Shown in pieces: positions 51,263 to 59,809 of a DNA stretch of 64,000 nucleotides. Position 1 is the stretch's first letter, and each line of letters begins with the position of its first letter. The stretch lies in NCBI GenBank assembly GCA_019637955.1, contig JAHBUS010000008.1, forward strand, positions 1 through 64,000, given 5' to 3'. A program made the position numbers and the translations under genes. Under the pieces are notes generated by a model that worked only from the letters and a program-made list of their open reading frames with translations, made no database searches and had not been told where the DNA came from. Source of the stretch: Pseudobdellovibrionaceae bacterium. Lineage in GTDB: Bacteria > Bdellovibrionota > Bdellovibrionia > Bdellovibrionales > Bdellovibrionaceae.

Positions 51263-52503
51263 GACAGCAACCTTTGATCGGCTTCGGTCTGCAAAGTGAG
51301 GAGCCATTCGCGAACGGAGTCGTTCGTCACTTGCATCAGCAGATCGCGTGTAAAACCCTGCCGGATCATGGACTCGGCTTCGGGGCGCGGAATCGCGCGG
51401 CTCGCGAGATAGAAAATTTCGTCTTCGTTCATTTGACCGACCGTCGCACCGTGAGTGGCTTTGACATCATCAGCCCAAATCTCGAGCTGGGGCTTGCTGT
51501 CGACTTCGGCAGTGCCGCTCAAGAGCAGGCTTTGGTTGAGCTGGTCCGAGTTCGCTTTCTGCGAATCGTGACGGATGATCACGCGGCCGTTGAAAACGAC
51601 GCGCGACTGACCGCTCAAAACCGATTTGTAGAGCTGCTGCGTCTGACAGTGACCCACGACGTGATCCACAGTCGTGTGGTGATCAATCACCTGATCGCCG
51701 CCCGCAACTGAAAGTCCGTGGAGCCGTGCGGTGGCGTTTTCGCCGACGAGGTGCAGATCAGAATTGTCACGCACGAGTTTTGAGCCCATGGCGAAAACCA
51801 GCGATTCGAGATTGGCATTCCCGCGCAAGAAAACGCGGCTGCGGCCGATGCGCGAGAAACCCTCGCCGCCACGGTCCACCCGCGTGAGCGCAAGGTTGGC
51901 CGAGTCGGCCAACTCCGCCTCGATGACCGGCAGAGTCAGGCGGTTCAGAACAGTGGCGCCTTCGTAGACTTCAACAATCGAAGCTTTTGAGCGCTTGCTG
52001 GCCGAGATCCAAATACGAGGGGCGCGAACGCCTTCGCTGCTGGTCGAAATAAAACGAAGCACGATGGGCTGCGCGATCACTTCGCCGTCCGGGATCTGCA
52101 AAAAGAGAGCTTTGTCCCAAAGGCGCGCATTTTGGTCTTCAAAAACGTCGATCTGTTCGAAGCCAAAACCTTTGGCCGCAAAAGTCTTTTGTTTCAAAGC
52201 GGCGAAAGCCTCAAACCAAGACTGAAAAACCGCGCTGGGAGCCTTGGAACGGTCGATCAATTCAGCCGCAAACGGCAGGTCCGTCGCCGGGACTTGCGGC
52301 ACGCCATCAACGAACACGATCTCGTGAGCGCCGCTGGGGATCGAAGACGACGAGGTCGCGGGAGCCGTGGCGATAGCCTTGACGAAATCGGTGTGACCCA
52401 AGAACTGGAGCGACACGTACTTCCACTCCTCATCCCGCCTTGTGGGCAGAACGGGGGTGGTTGTCACGTTCGCGGCATGGTTCAGGTAGGTTTGCCAGCT
52501 CAT
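51259..52503 (-). CDS. sufD: Fe-S assembly protein SufD
   Basis: The product has 414 residues. The N-terminal half is variable, the C-terminal half is the SufBD beta-helix (GQSRVVFNGRVIIRHDSQKANSDQLNQSLLLSGTAEVDSKPQLEIWADDVKATHGATVGQ, DEIFYLASRAIPRPEAESMIRQGF). It pairs with SufB and SufC as the scaffold complex. The ATG at 52503 overlaps the sufC stop. Confidence 0.95.
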   Translation of the reverse strand: MSWQTYLNHAANVTTTPVLPTRRDEEWKYVSLQFLGHTDFVKAIATAPATSSSSIPSGAHEIVFVDGVPQVPATDLPFAAELIDRSKAPSAVFQSWFEAFAALKQKTFAAKGFGFEQIDVFEDQNARLWDKALFLQIPDGEVIAQPIVLRFISTSSEGVRAPRIWISASKRSKASIVEVYEGATVLNRLTLPVIEAELADSANLALTRVDRGGEGFSRIGRSRVFLRGNANLESLVFAMGSKLVRDNSDLHLVGENATARLHGLSVAGGDQVIDHHTTVDHVVGHCQTQQLYKSVLSGQSRVVFNGRVIIRHDSQKANSDQLNQSLLLSGTAEVDSKPQLEIWADDVKATHGATVGQMNEDEIFYLASRAIPRPEAESMIRQGFTRDLLMQVTNDSVREWLLTLQTEADQRLLS

Positions 52504-53258
52504 TGCACCAGCCAATCGTAACCGCGCTCTTCGAGTTTGAGAGCGAGCGAGGCATCACCGGTCTCGATGATCTGACCATTGGCCAAAACGTGCACGTAAT
52601 CGGGTTTGATGTAATCAAGCAGGCGCTGGTAGTGCGTGATCAAAAGAATCGCGTTGTTCTTGTTGCGCAGTTTGTTCACGCCGTCAGCGACGATGCGAAG
52701 AGCATCGATATCGAGACCCGAATCAGTCTCATCCAAAATCGCCAAGCGGGGCGACAAGACGGCCATCTGCAGGATTTCGTTGCGCTTCTTTTCGCCGCCC
52801 GAGAAACCCACGTTCACGGCACGGTCCAAAAAGTCTTCGCGCATCTGCACGATTTTCATCTTCTCTTTCAAGAAAACGCGGAACTCCGGATCTTCCATCT
52901 CGGTCGAGCCCTGATGCCTCAAAATTGAATTGAGCGAGGTCTGCAAAAACTTGAAATTCGATACGCCCGGAACTTCGATCGGGTACTGCATCGCCAAGAA
53001 CACGCCTTCTTTGGCGCGCTCGTCGGTTTCAAGATCCAGCAAGTTCTTCATCTGAAAGTTGATGTCGTAGAGAACTTCGCCGCCGGTCACCGCGTACGCC
53101 GGGTGCCCCGCGATGACTTTCGAAAGCGTGCTCTTGCCCGAGCCGTTCGGCCCCATGATCGCATGGACCTCGCCAGGCTTGATGGTGAGATTGATGCCCT
53201 TGAGCACCTGTTTGTCTTCGATGTTGGCCGTCAGGTTTTTGATTTCAAGCAAGTTCAT
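52500..53258 (-). CDS. sufC: Fe-S assembly ATPase SufC
   Basis: The product has 252 residues. ABC ATPase motifs: Walker A GPNGSGKST, signature FSGGEKKRNE, Walker B LAILDETDSGLDIDAL. It is the soluble ATPase of the SufBCD complex. It starts 2 bases after the sufB stop. Confidence 0.97.
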   Translation of the reverse strand: MNLLEIKNLTANIEDKQVLKGINLTIKPGEVHAIMGPNGSGKSTLSKVIAGHPAYAVTGGEVLYDINFQMKNLLDLETDERAKEGVFLAMQYPIEVPGVSNFKFLQTSLNSILRHQGSTEMEDPEFRVFLKEKMKIVQMREDFLDRAVNVGFSGGEKKRNEILQMAVLSPRLAILDETDSGLDIDALRIVADGVNKLRNKNNAILLITHYQRLLDYIKPDYVHVLANGQIIETGDASLALKLEERGYDWLVQ

Positions 53259-53260
53259 AC

Positions 53261-54676
53261 TTATCCCACCGAGTTTTCGAGTTTCATTTCGATCAGTTTC
53301 ACCGCTTCGACCGAGAATTCGAGCGGCAGCTCCTTGAAGACCTCTTTGCAGAAGCCGTTCACCAGCATCGAGATCGCCGATTCTATGTCCAGGCCGCGCG
53401 ACTGCAAATAGAAAATCTGATCTTCGCTGATCCGGCTCGTCGAGGCTTCGTGCTCGAGGATCGCGGTTTTATTTTTAACTTCAATGTACGGAAACGTGTT
53501 CGCGCGCGAGTTGGACCCGACCAGCATCGAATCGCACTGCGAGTAATTGCGCGCGTTCTCGGCCGACGGCAGGATTTTCACTTGGCCTCGGTACGAGTTC
53601 ACCGAGTGGTCCGCCGAAATTCCCTTGGAGATGATGGTCGATTTGGTGTTCTTGCCGATGTGGATCATCTTGGTGCCCGTGTCGGCCTGCATGTAATCGT
53701 GCGTGAGCGCGACCGAGTAGAATGCGCCTTCCGACGCCTCCCCTTGCAAGATCACCGAGGGGTATTTCCAAGTGATGGCCGAACCGGATTCGACTTGTGT
53801 CCAGGAGATCTTGGACTTCTTGCCCGCGCATTTTCCACGCTTGGTGACGAAGTTGTAGATCCCGCCTTTGCCATTTTTGTCGCCGGTGTACCAGTTCTGA
53901 ACCGTCGAGTACTTGATCTCGGCGTTTTCGAGCGACACCAGCTCGACGACCGCGGCGTGCAGCTGATTCTCATCGCGCTGAGGCGCCGTGCAGCCCTCCA
54001 GATAATTCACGAAGCTTCCTTCGTCGGCCACGATGAGCGTGCGTTCGAATTGGCCGGTCTCTTGGGCGTTGATGCGGAAATAGGTCGACAGGTCAATCGG
54101 GCAGCGCACGCCTTTCGGCACGTAAACGAACGACCCATCCGTAAAGACGGCGGCGTTGAGAGCGGCGTAGTAGTTGTCGGTCAAAGGAACGACCGAGCCG
54201 AAGTACTTTTTCACGAGGTCGGGGTGCTTATGCAAGGCCTCCGAGATCGAGCAGAAAATCACGCCGGCTTTTTCGAGAGTTTCGGTGTGCGTCTGACCAA
54301 TCGAAACCGAGTCAAAGACGACATCGACCGCGATCCCCGAGATGCGTTTTTGCTCTTGCAGCGGAATGCCGAGGCGTTCAAACGTTTTGAGCAGCTCGGG
54401 ATCGAGCTCATCCAAGTTTTTGGGATTGTCCGGCAGTTTCTTGGGCGCGGAGAAGTAGCGCAAATCTTGAAAATCGATTTTCGGGTAATCGACCATCGCC
54501 CAATGGGGCTCTTCCAAGGTTTGCCAGTAGCGAAACGCCTTGAGGCGCTGCTCGAGCATCCACTCGGGCTCGTTCTTTTTCGACGAGATCAAACGGATGA
54601 TGTCTTCATTCAGACCTTTGGGAACGTCTTCGGTCTCGAGTTCGGTCACGAATCCGTATTTGTACTCGCCGCTCAT
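53261..54676 (-). CDS. sufB: Fe-S assembly protein SufB
   Basis: The product has 471 residues. Conserved SufB segments: [62 protein letters not shown] and [17 protein letters not shown]. It is the main scaffold on which clusters are built. The ATG overlaps the iscR stop (ATGA). Confidence 0.97.
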   Translation of the reverse strand: MSGEYKYGFVTELETEDVPKGLNEDIIRLISSKKNEPEWMLEQRLKAFRYWQTLEEPHWAMVDYPKIDFQDLRYFSAPKKLPDNPKNLDELDPELLKTFERLGIPLQEQKRISGIAVDVVFDSVSIGQTHTETLEKAGVIFCSISEALHKHPDLVKKYFGSVVPLTDNYYAALNAAVFTDGSFVYVPKGVRCPIDLSTYFRINAQETGQFERTLIVADEGSFVNYLEGCTAPQRDENQLHAAVVELVSLENAEIKYSTVQNWYTGDKNGKGGIYNFVTKRGKCAGKKSKISWTQVESGSAITWKYPSVILQGEASEGAFYSVALTHDYMQADTGTKMIHIGKNTKSTIISKGISADHSVNSYRGQVKILPSAENARNYSQCDSMLVGSNSRANTFPYIEVKNKTAILEHEASTSRISEDQIFYLQSRGLDIESAISMLVNGFCKEVFKELPLEFSVEAVKLIEMKLENSVG

Positions 54677-55092
54677 ACCGCCACCTCAGGTCCACGCAAG
54701 ACGTCTTGAACCGAGAGGCCACGGTAAAAATTGGTCAGGCGGTTGTTCAAATTTTGGATCGGAGAAATGATATTGCACGACGAATGGATGTCGCATGTCT
54801 CGCCGGAGTTCAGGCATTTGGCGATCGCGGTCGGACCTTCCATCATCTCGATGATTTCGAGCAGCGTGATCTGGTCCAGGGCGCGGGTCAGCTTGTAGCC
54901 CCCGGTTTTGCCCTGTTCGGAGCGTAGAAGGCCCTTCTGAGCCATGATCTGAAGAGCCCGGGCCACCGCCTCAAAAGGCGCGTGAAAGGCGTCTGCGACC
55001 TCTTTGGCGGTCGTCAGGTCCTCATTGGCCTTGGCGCCCATGTGTTTGAGCGCCATGAGCGAATATTCAACTTTGCGGTGAACCTTGTTCAT
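54673..55092 (-). CDS. iscR: Rrf2-family Fe-S cluster regulator (IscR/SufR-like)
   Basis: The product has 139 residues. An Rrf2 winged helix ([49 protein letters not shown]) is followed by three Cys (C93, C100, C106) in [15 protein letters not shown], the cluster ligands. The spacing is 7 and 6, against 6 and 6 in E. coli IscR. It probably senses Fe-S status and represses its own operon. The ATG is directly preceded by the T-tract of a terminator-like hairpin; no separate ribosome site is visible. Confidence 0.9.
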   Translation of the reverse strand: MNKVHRKVEYSLMALKHMGAKANEDLTTAKEVADAFHAPFEAVARALQIMAQKGLLRSEQGKTGGYKLTRALDQITLLEIIEMMEGPTAIAKCLNSGETCDIHSSCNIISPIQNLNNRLTNFYRGLSVQDVLRGPEVAV

Positions 55093-55126
55093 AAAAAAAA
55101 CCCCGGAAGTGGATGCTTCCGGGGTT
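55093..55126 (-). terminator. terminator-like hairpin abutting the iscR start codon
   Basis: On the minus strand CCCCGGAAG, loop CATCCA, CTTCCGGGG form a 9-bp GC-rich stem followed by eight T and immediately ATG of iscR. It sits about 70 bases after the stop of the 55194-56843 gene, whose transcript it can end. The only SD-like sequence for iscR, GGGG, is inside the 3' arm of the stem. Confidence 0.85.
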
Positions 55127-55158
55127 CTAGATGAAAACTGATTGAAAGGAAAGCTAAA

Positions 55159-55177
55159 TACGTCGGTTTCTGACGTA
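55159..55177. promoter_or_regulatory. inverted repeat upstream of iscR, candidate operator
   Basis: TACGTC-GGTTTCT-GACGTA is a perfect 6-bp inverted repeat with a 7-base spacer, 67 bases before the iscR ATG. It does not look like an E. coli IscR site. It may be an operator for the suf operon or an RNA hairpin in the upstream transcript. Confidence 0.4.
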
Positions 55178-55193
55178 CATCACGGACCCGGAC

Positions 55194-56843
55194 TTACCTC
55201 ACGGGAGGTGTGTACGGAGGTCCAGGAACCGGGACCGGCACGGGAACCGGAATCGGGTTCGGCACAGGAACCGGGACGGGAACTGGGACATTGGGTCCCG
55301 GAACCGGGTAAGGGTTGGGAACGTTGATGTACTGAGTCTCTTTCTTTCGGGGAAGTAAGAGCCAAGCCAGCAATCCACCGACGACCAAGCCGCCGATTCC
55401 AAACACCCAAGGAGAGATTCCGCCTGAATCACGTTTGTTTTCGTTGGGCGGGGGACCTTGAGGCGGAGGCACGTCACGGATGGGCTCGGGAGGACGAGGC
55501 TCGCCTCCGCCCACGCGAGGACCGCAACCGCGCTCGAACTGACCGTCACCGAATTGAGGCTCTTGGTTGTCGTTACAAACGCAGCGGAAGTGATTGGGGC
55601 ACTGATCAACGGCCTTGCGTTGACCTTCGGGGCAGGTCAGTTGATCGCGAGGACAACCTTTGCTGCCGCACTGATTGTCAGTCACGGGAGGCGTGCTGGG
55701 AACCGGAACCGCGTCGTTCGGGTTCGAACGGCAGTTCAAGCTCGCAAAGCGGCCGGGCGTGCGTTTGACAAGATCTTTACACTGAAGAGCCGCGAGATCG
55801 GCGTAACGGTTGCGAAGATCGGCACACGCCTGGGTCTGCGCCGCGGAAGGCGAGCGTCCGCCCGACTTCATCGTTTCACACGTGCGCTTCACGCTTTCGA
55901 GAGCCTGCAAAGCACTGGTTTGATGGCGGGTGAAATCGTCATTGTTGCGAATGTCCCGGGGGAAGGCCGAGTCCACATCGCGGTGAGCGGCGGTACAGGC
56001 TCCGGCCGCGGCCGTGGTCGACACCCACTGAGCCTGCGAACCGAAGATCGCAGGATTACACTGAATTTCGTTTCCTTGGCGGACTTGCAAATTCGAATCG
56101 CCTTTACCGCAAACGCCGTCTTTGAAGGTCGATGAATAACCGGCCACGATACAGCCCGTGCCGTCAGCGGCGCGGTTGCCTGCGGCCGCCTGAGCCGGGT
56201 CTAAGAGCACTTCCCAGATCGAGGCCGACTGAGCGGGGCCATACCAAGCGGCTTGAACTTTCTCGGCCGCTTCCATCATATCTTGGAGTTTGCGGAAGTA
56301 CTGCTTCTTCTCTTGAAGGGTCAGACTTTGGATCTCGTCCACTTTCAAGATTTGGAACGAGGGTTTGGCCGCGGCGAAAGCGCCGTTCTCCTGCAGAAAC
56401 TGGGTGATCTGCTGATACATCACCTGCTGACCGTCGGCCGTGTTCAGGCGCAGGGTCACGGGTTTTTTGTTCAACGTGGTCACGATCTTGACGACCGAGT
56501 GGCCCTCTTCTTGGGTCACGTCGATGGTCGACGATTGTCCGCCTTCGGACGAAATGATCTGGAGGTCTTCACCGCCACGGTTGTTTTTGATTTTGTTGAT
56601 CTGCACTTTCGGAACGACCAAGCCGGGCATTTTATCCGACAGGTCTTTCCACATGTGGTAATCGCTCTTGGACATCTGGGTCTGCGCATTGCGGACCAGG
56701 TCCTCGAACTTGCGGCTCTTCTGGGTGAGTTTGGTTTTCTTGATAAAATCGAGAACCAAACCTTGCGAAGACGCAGTTCCGGGCGCGGCGAAAGACGTGA
56801 CCGTTAAGATCAACGACAAACTAAGTACGAGGAAACGAAACAT
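55194..56843 (-). CDS. exported membrane protein with Cys-rich region and Val-Pro tail
   Basis: The product has 549 residues. A signal peptide (MFRFLVLSLSLILTVTSFAA) is followed by about 200 residues rich in charged helices, then a Cys-rich part from about residue 235 (GTGCIVAGYS, DGVCGKGD, DNQCGSKGCPRDQLTCPEGQ, CPNHFRCVCND). A single membrane span near residue 490 (SPWVFGIGGLVVGGLLAWLLL) is followed by RKK and a tail of alternating Val-Pro (PVPVPVPVPNPIPVPVPVPV). The topology suggests the Cys-rich part outside and the VP tail inside the cytoplasm. No family recognised. The start codon lies in the loop of a perfect hairpin. Confidence 0.75.
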   Translation of the reverse strand: MFRFLVLSLSLILTVTSFAAPGTASSQGLVLDFIKKTKLTQKSRKFEDLVRNAQTQMSKSDYHMWKDLSDKMPGLVVPKVQINKIKNNRGGEDLQIISSEGGQSSTIDVTQEEGHSVVKIVTTLNKKPVTLRLNTADGQQVMYQQITQFLQENGAFAAAKPSFQILKVDEIQSLTLQEKKQYFRKLQDMMEAAEKVQAAWYGPAQSASIWEVLLDPAQAAAGNRAADGTGCIVAGYSSTFKDGVCGKGDSNLQVRQGNEIQCNPAIFGSQAQWVSTTAAAGACTAAHRDVDSAFPRDIRNNDDFTRHQTSALQALESVKRTCETMKSGGRSPSAAQTQACADLRNRYADLAALQCKDLVKRTPGRFASLNCRSNPNDAVPVPSTPPVTDNQCGSKGCPRDQLTCPEGQRKAVDQCPNHFRCVCNDNQEPQFGDGQFERGCGPRVGGGEPRPPEPIRDVPPPQGPPPNENKRDSGGISPWVFGIGGLVVGGLLAWLLLPRKKETQYINVPNPYPVPGPNVPVPVPVPVPNPIPVPVPVPVPGPPYTPPVR

Positions 56844-56868
56844 GGGTGAACCCCCTCGTACTTAGTTT
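56818..56868 (-). promoter_or_regulatory. perfect 15-bp inverted repeat enclosing the start codon of the 55194-56843 gene
   Basis: AAACTAAGTACGAGG (56818-56832) and CCTCGTACTTAGTTT (56854-56868) are perfectly complementary, separated by 21 bases. In the minus-strand mRNA this makes a 15-bp stem whose loop contains the ATG (56843-56841). The SD-like GAGGGGG is half in the stem, seven bases before the ATG. The 3' arm codes for residues 4-8 of the signal peptide. It could control translation. Confidence 0.85.
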
Positions 56869-56873
56869 ATGGA

Positions 56874-58838
56874 TTACTGGACGTGAAGGAAGTCCTGTTC
56901 TTTCAAAAGAGGCAGAATATCGACGTTTTGGAAGACAGGATCGAAGTCAAACTTGAATCGGGGCGTGTTGTTGGGACCCAGACCCAGACCCATCAAGCTG
57001 ATTTCGGAGATGATCGAGCCCGTGAACCCGCCGGTGTACCGACTATGGACGAGGGGCGCGTTCAGCAGCAGGCGGCTGTAAGCCACGCCACGGCCTTCGG
57101 GTCGGCAGGCGGCATCTTGTTGTTGTTCACCCACCGTCGACTTCATTTCGGCGTAGATATTACGCGAGTAGTCCGCACCGCTCATCGGCGACGCACGGAA
57201 GTGGTAAGCGCCCACGACGACTTTGGCATCGGGAACAGAACCCACTTGGTATAGACGCCATTTCGCCGAGTTGGCGATCGCCGCATAGTAATCGGTAGTC
57301 TGAGTGGCGTTAAAGCCCGAGCCTTGCGCATTGGCCGCTTGAGTTTGGTAGTAGCCCCAATAGCCGGCATCCGATGACCCTTGCTCGCAATGATTTCCAT
57401 TTTTCCAGAGTGAACCCAAGCCCATGAGGATCGAACGCGTGCTCGAAATCTGCAGGTTGCGCTTGCTGTAATCGCCGGAACCGCTCGAGACGTAATTGAT
57501 GTTGCCGTAAACAAACACCGAGCCAGTCGCGTAAATGCGGCAGCCTTTGTGCGTGTTGATCGTGACGTTATCGAGCATTAATGCGCCATAAATCATCAAG
57601 TCGCCTTCGCACGTGAGCGTGGCGTTCTGAACGCGGAAGTAAGGCGTAGACGCATTGACCTTGGTCAAACCGGATAAGCCCGCGCCGCCCGCATCGGCAA
57701 TGTATTTATACCCATTAGCGGTGTCGGTGCCGTTCCAGTTGAATACGGTTTCCAAGCGCGAAACTGTAGGCGCTCCGATAAAGAAGTTTCCTTTTTCGAT
57801 CACGGTCGAAAGCGGAGAATCGGGATAGTAGGAATGCGCCAAGCGGTGCTGAATATACCCTTTGAGGGTCGAAGCACCCGTGGCGGCCGCAGGACCTGCA
57901 GGGATGTTCGCGACGGGGACGTAAACTTTCTGTCCCGAGCCATCAGCATTTTTCACGAGATTCAAGTAAGCCCATGAACCGACGCCTTTGGGATTATTCT
58001 GTCCATGATCCTTGAGAGAATCTTGGTCACCATAAACCATGTCCGTCTGCCAGTTGTAAGAAGAGTCCGGAGCCAGGCCGCCGAAGAAGTAGTTGCGGCT
58101 CGAGCCGTCACCACCGTAACCGAAGTCGGTGATGATGTTCGAGTGAACTTCGGCGTGACACGTGATACAGCCAGTTCCGCGAACCGCGAGAGCGGGCTGG
58201 AGCAAGTTGACGGCGTTACCGACTTGCAGAGTCAGACGCGCGGTCTTCACCGTTCCGTCCGCATGACGAGCGTAAACCCAGACGATCGCCTCACCGCGGA
58301 AGCCGAACTCGGGTGTAAATCTGAGGCCCCAATTGGCGGTATCAATGACTTCCACACGGCCGATGCCGGCGTTGTCTTTTGAAGTCACGTTCGAAGCGAA
58401 ATCAAAACTAAAGACGAAACCCGTGCGATTTCCCGTGTAGGCGGCGGGGAAATCTTTGGCTTCGCCAAAGTTGGTACGGATGAGTTGATCTGTCAGAACA
58501 AGGTCATGAGTGGGTGTGGGGTTGGTCGCCGTTGCGGAGGCCGTCGCGGTCGCCGTCGCCGTGGCGGTCGCAGTTGAGGTGGCCGTCGCGGTGGCAGTTG
58601 CTGTGGAGGTTGCTGTTGCCGTCGCGGTCGCGGTGGCTGTTGCGGTCGCAGTTGCCGTGGCCGTGGCGGTCGCTGTTGCGGTGGCCGATGCCGTCCCCTG
58701 AACGATGTTGGAGCTGTCGCTCGAAACGTCGAAGGCTACTGGCGCACAGTTTTGGAAAGAGACCGAAACCAGCGGCAACACGAGAAAAATCAACACGAGG
58801 TTGGTGATAACCCAGCGTTTAAACGACTTTTTCTCCAT
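56874..58838 (-). CDS. secreted lipoprotein-like protein with Ala-Thr stalk and one CxxCH haem site
   Basis: The product has 654 residues from the ATG at 58838, which has GGAGGT 5 bases upstream; longer frames lack this. The N-terminus FKRWVITNLVLIFLVLPLVSVSFQNC suggests export, with FQNC as a likely lipobox. Residues about 46-105 are an (Ala-Thr)n stalk. An Ig/cadherin-like region follows, then GTGCITCHAEVHSN, a c-type haem-binding CxxCH. The rest (FRVQNATLTCEGDLMIYGALMLDNVTINTHKGCRIYATGSVFVYGNI) reads like a right-handed beta-helix. Function is unknown; a surface redox or adhesion protein is possible. Confidence 0.75.
   Translation of the reverse strand: MEKKSFKRWVITNLVLIFLVLPLVSVSFQNCAPVAFDVSSDSSNIVQGTASATATATATATATATATATATATATATSTATATATATSTATATATATATASATATNPTPTHDLVLTDQLIRTNFGEAKDFPAAYTGNRTGFVFSFDFASNVTSKDNAGIGRVEVIDTANWGLRFTPEFGFRGEAIVWVYARHADGTVKTARLTLQVGNAVNLLQPALAVRGTGCITCHAEVHSNIITDFGYGGDGSSRNYFFGGLAPDSSYNWQTDMVYGDQDSLKDHGQNNPKGVGSWAYLNLVKNADGSGQKVYVPVANIPAGPAAATGASTLKGYIQHRLAHSYYPDSPLSTVIEKGNFFIGAPTVSRLETVFNWNGTDTANGYKYIADAGGAGLSGLTKVNASTPYFRVQNATLTCEGDLMIYGALMLDNVTINTHKGCRIYATGSVFVYGNINYVSSGSGDYSKRNLQISSTRSILMGLGSLWKNGNHCEQGSSDAGYWGYYQTQAANAQGSGFNATQTTDYYAAIANSAKWRLYQVGSVPDAKVVVGAYHFRASPMSGADYSRNIYAEMKSTVGEQQQDAACRPEGRGVAYSRLLLNAPLVHSRYTGGFTGSIISEISLMGLGLGPNNTPRFKFDFDPVFQNVDILPLLKEQDFLHVQ
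58522..58702 (-). repeat. hexanucleotide microsatellite encoding (Ala-Thr)n
   Basis: About 30 imperfect copies of a 6-base unit (GCNACN on the coding strand) occupy this stretch, with occasional Ser in place of Ala or Thr. Slippage by whole units keeps the reading frame, so stalk length may vary between strains without loss of the protein. Confidence 0.9.
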
Positions 58839-59050
58839 AAGACCTCCGTCAATAGCAAGGCGCACGTCGTCCCGACGCACAATTCCCCTGCATTTATTAT
58901 CGGCACTTGTGTCTAGTTTCGGGAGTTCTTTTTTACAGAATCTCAGACTGGAATATCCTCGAGCCAGAATGAGACAGTTTCTTTGACAAGCGGGCCTCTC
59001 ATGGGGTTTGTAGTAGACGAGCGCGCCTATGCGCACCGGGGTCAAGAGCA
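58839..59050. promoter_or_regulatory. divergent spacer between the Ala-Thr protein and the tol operon
   Basis: The 212-base gap has a perfect -35, TTGACA, on the plus strand at 58983-58988, with a weak -10 (TTTGTA, 18-base spacer), about 40 bases before the ATG at 59051. On the minus strand GATAAT near 58904 could be a -10 for the other gene. A GCGC-CTAT-GCGC hairpin lies near 59025. Confidence 0.4.
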
Positions 59051-59797
59051 ATGCGAATCATCGGTCTTTCGGCCGTCTGTCTATTTATTCTCGGAATGAT
59101 ACTGTCTTCCGCTCATTTTTGGGGTTTGTCCCAAAAGCCCAAGACCTTTGAACATGCCTGGTTTCAGCTCGATCGCCCCTGGCGGATCGCCCCCCTGTCC
59201 TTATTAGAGAAGACCAAGCCCAGCGATTTTATCTGGATTGATGTGGTCCGTTCGCAAGAGCAAAACCTGTTTGCGGCCACCTCCCCGATCGATCTCACCA
59301 AAAAGTACTGGTCGGACCGGGAGCTCCAAGAACTCGGCTTTCCGCAATTAAAGGATGCTCTGACCCGCGTGGAGGGCCGCCGCTTGGTGCTGAATCTTCT
59401 GTCAAATGTGGAAGGGCTTGATTTGCAGCTGTCAGATTTGATCGGCGCCTCGGGCAAGGACCGCATCTTGGTGCAGTCCGAGTTCGACAATCTTATGAGG
59501 GCCCTTAAAAAGTTGCAGCCGCTCTGGCTCTACGGCTCCAGCCAGGCCGAGCGCGTGCGCTTTCGAACCTTTGAATCGCTTTGGATTCTGACCGCGACTC
59601 CTTTTCAGGGCGACGTCTACGTCGGGCCCCTGAAACAGAAAAACGTGGAATTGCTCACCGAACAGGTGGCCGCCGAAATCAAACGCCGTGGCCAGCATCT
59701 CATTGTCGGACCGCTTGAAAATAAGGACGAATGGGACCAAGCCCTTCGTCTGGGCGCTGACGGGGTGTTCATTGATCATGAGGAGCTTCTTCACTAG
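59051..59797 (+). CDS. GDPD-like TIM-barrel protein, membrane-anchored, probably inactive
   Basis: The product has 248 residues. An N-terminal anchor (IIGLSAVCLFILGMILSSAHFWGL) precedes a barrel whose strands resemble glycerophosphodiester phosphodiesterase: RLVLNLLSN, RILVQSEFDNLMRALKKLQP, WLYGSSQAE and, at the C-terminus, EIKRRGQHLIVGPLENKDEWDQALRLGADGVFIDHEELL. The catalytic HRG near the N-terminus is missing and replaced by an unrelated stretch, so it is probably not an active GDPD. It starts the tol run, 12 bases before tolQ. Confidence 0.6.
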   Translation: MRIIGLSAVCLFILGMILSSAHFWGLSQKPKTFEHAWFQLDRPWRIAPLSLLEKTKPSDFIWIDVVRSQEQNLFAATSPIDLTKKYWSDRELQELGFPQLKDALTRVEGRRLVLNLLSNVEGLDLQLSDLIGASGKDRILVQSEFDNLMRALKKLQPLWLYGSSQAERVRFRTFESLWILTATPFQGDVYVGPLKQKNVELLTEQVAAEIKRRGQHLIVGPLENKDEWDQALRLGADGVFIDHEELLH

Positions 59798-59809
59798 GCT
59801 GGAAAGCCT

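Noticed and set aside
55200-55300. Repeated GGAACCGGGAC-type DNA suggesting a regulatory repeat
   Set aside because: It is the coding sequence of the Val-Pro tail, so the repeat is explained by the protein.
58522-58702. Regular short repeats that at first sight resemble a CRISPR array
   Set aside because: The period is 6 bases with no spacers and the stretch is in frame as Ala-Thr codons of a secreted protein. No cas genes are present.
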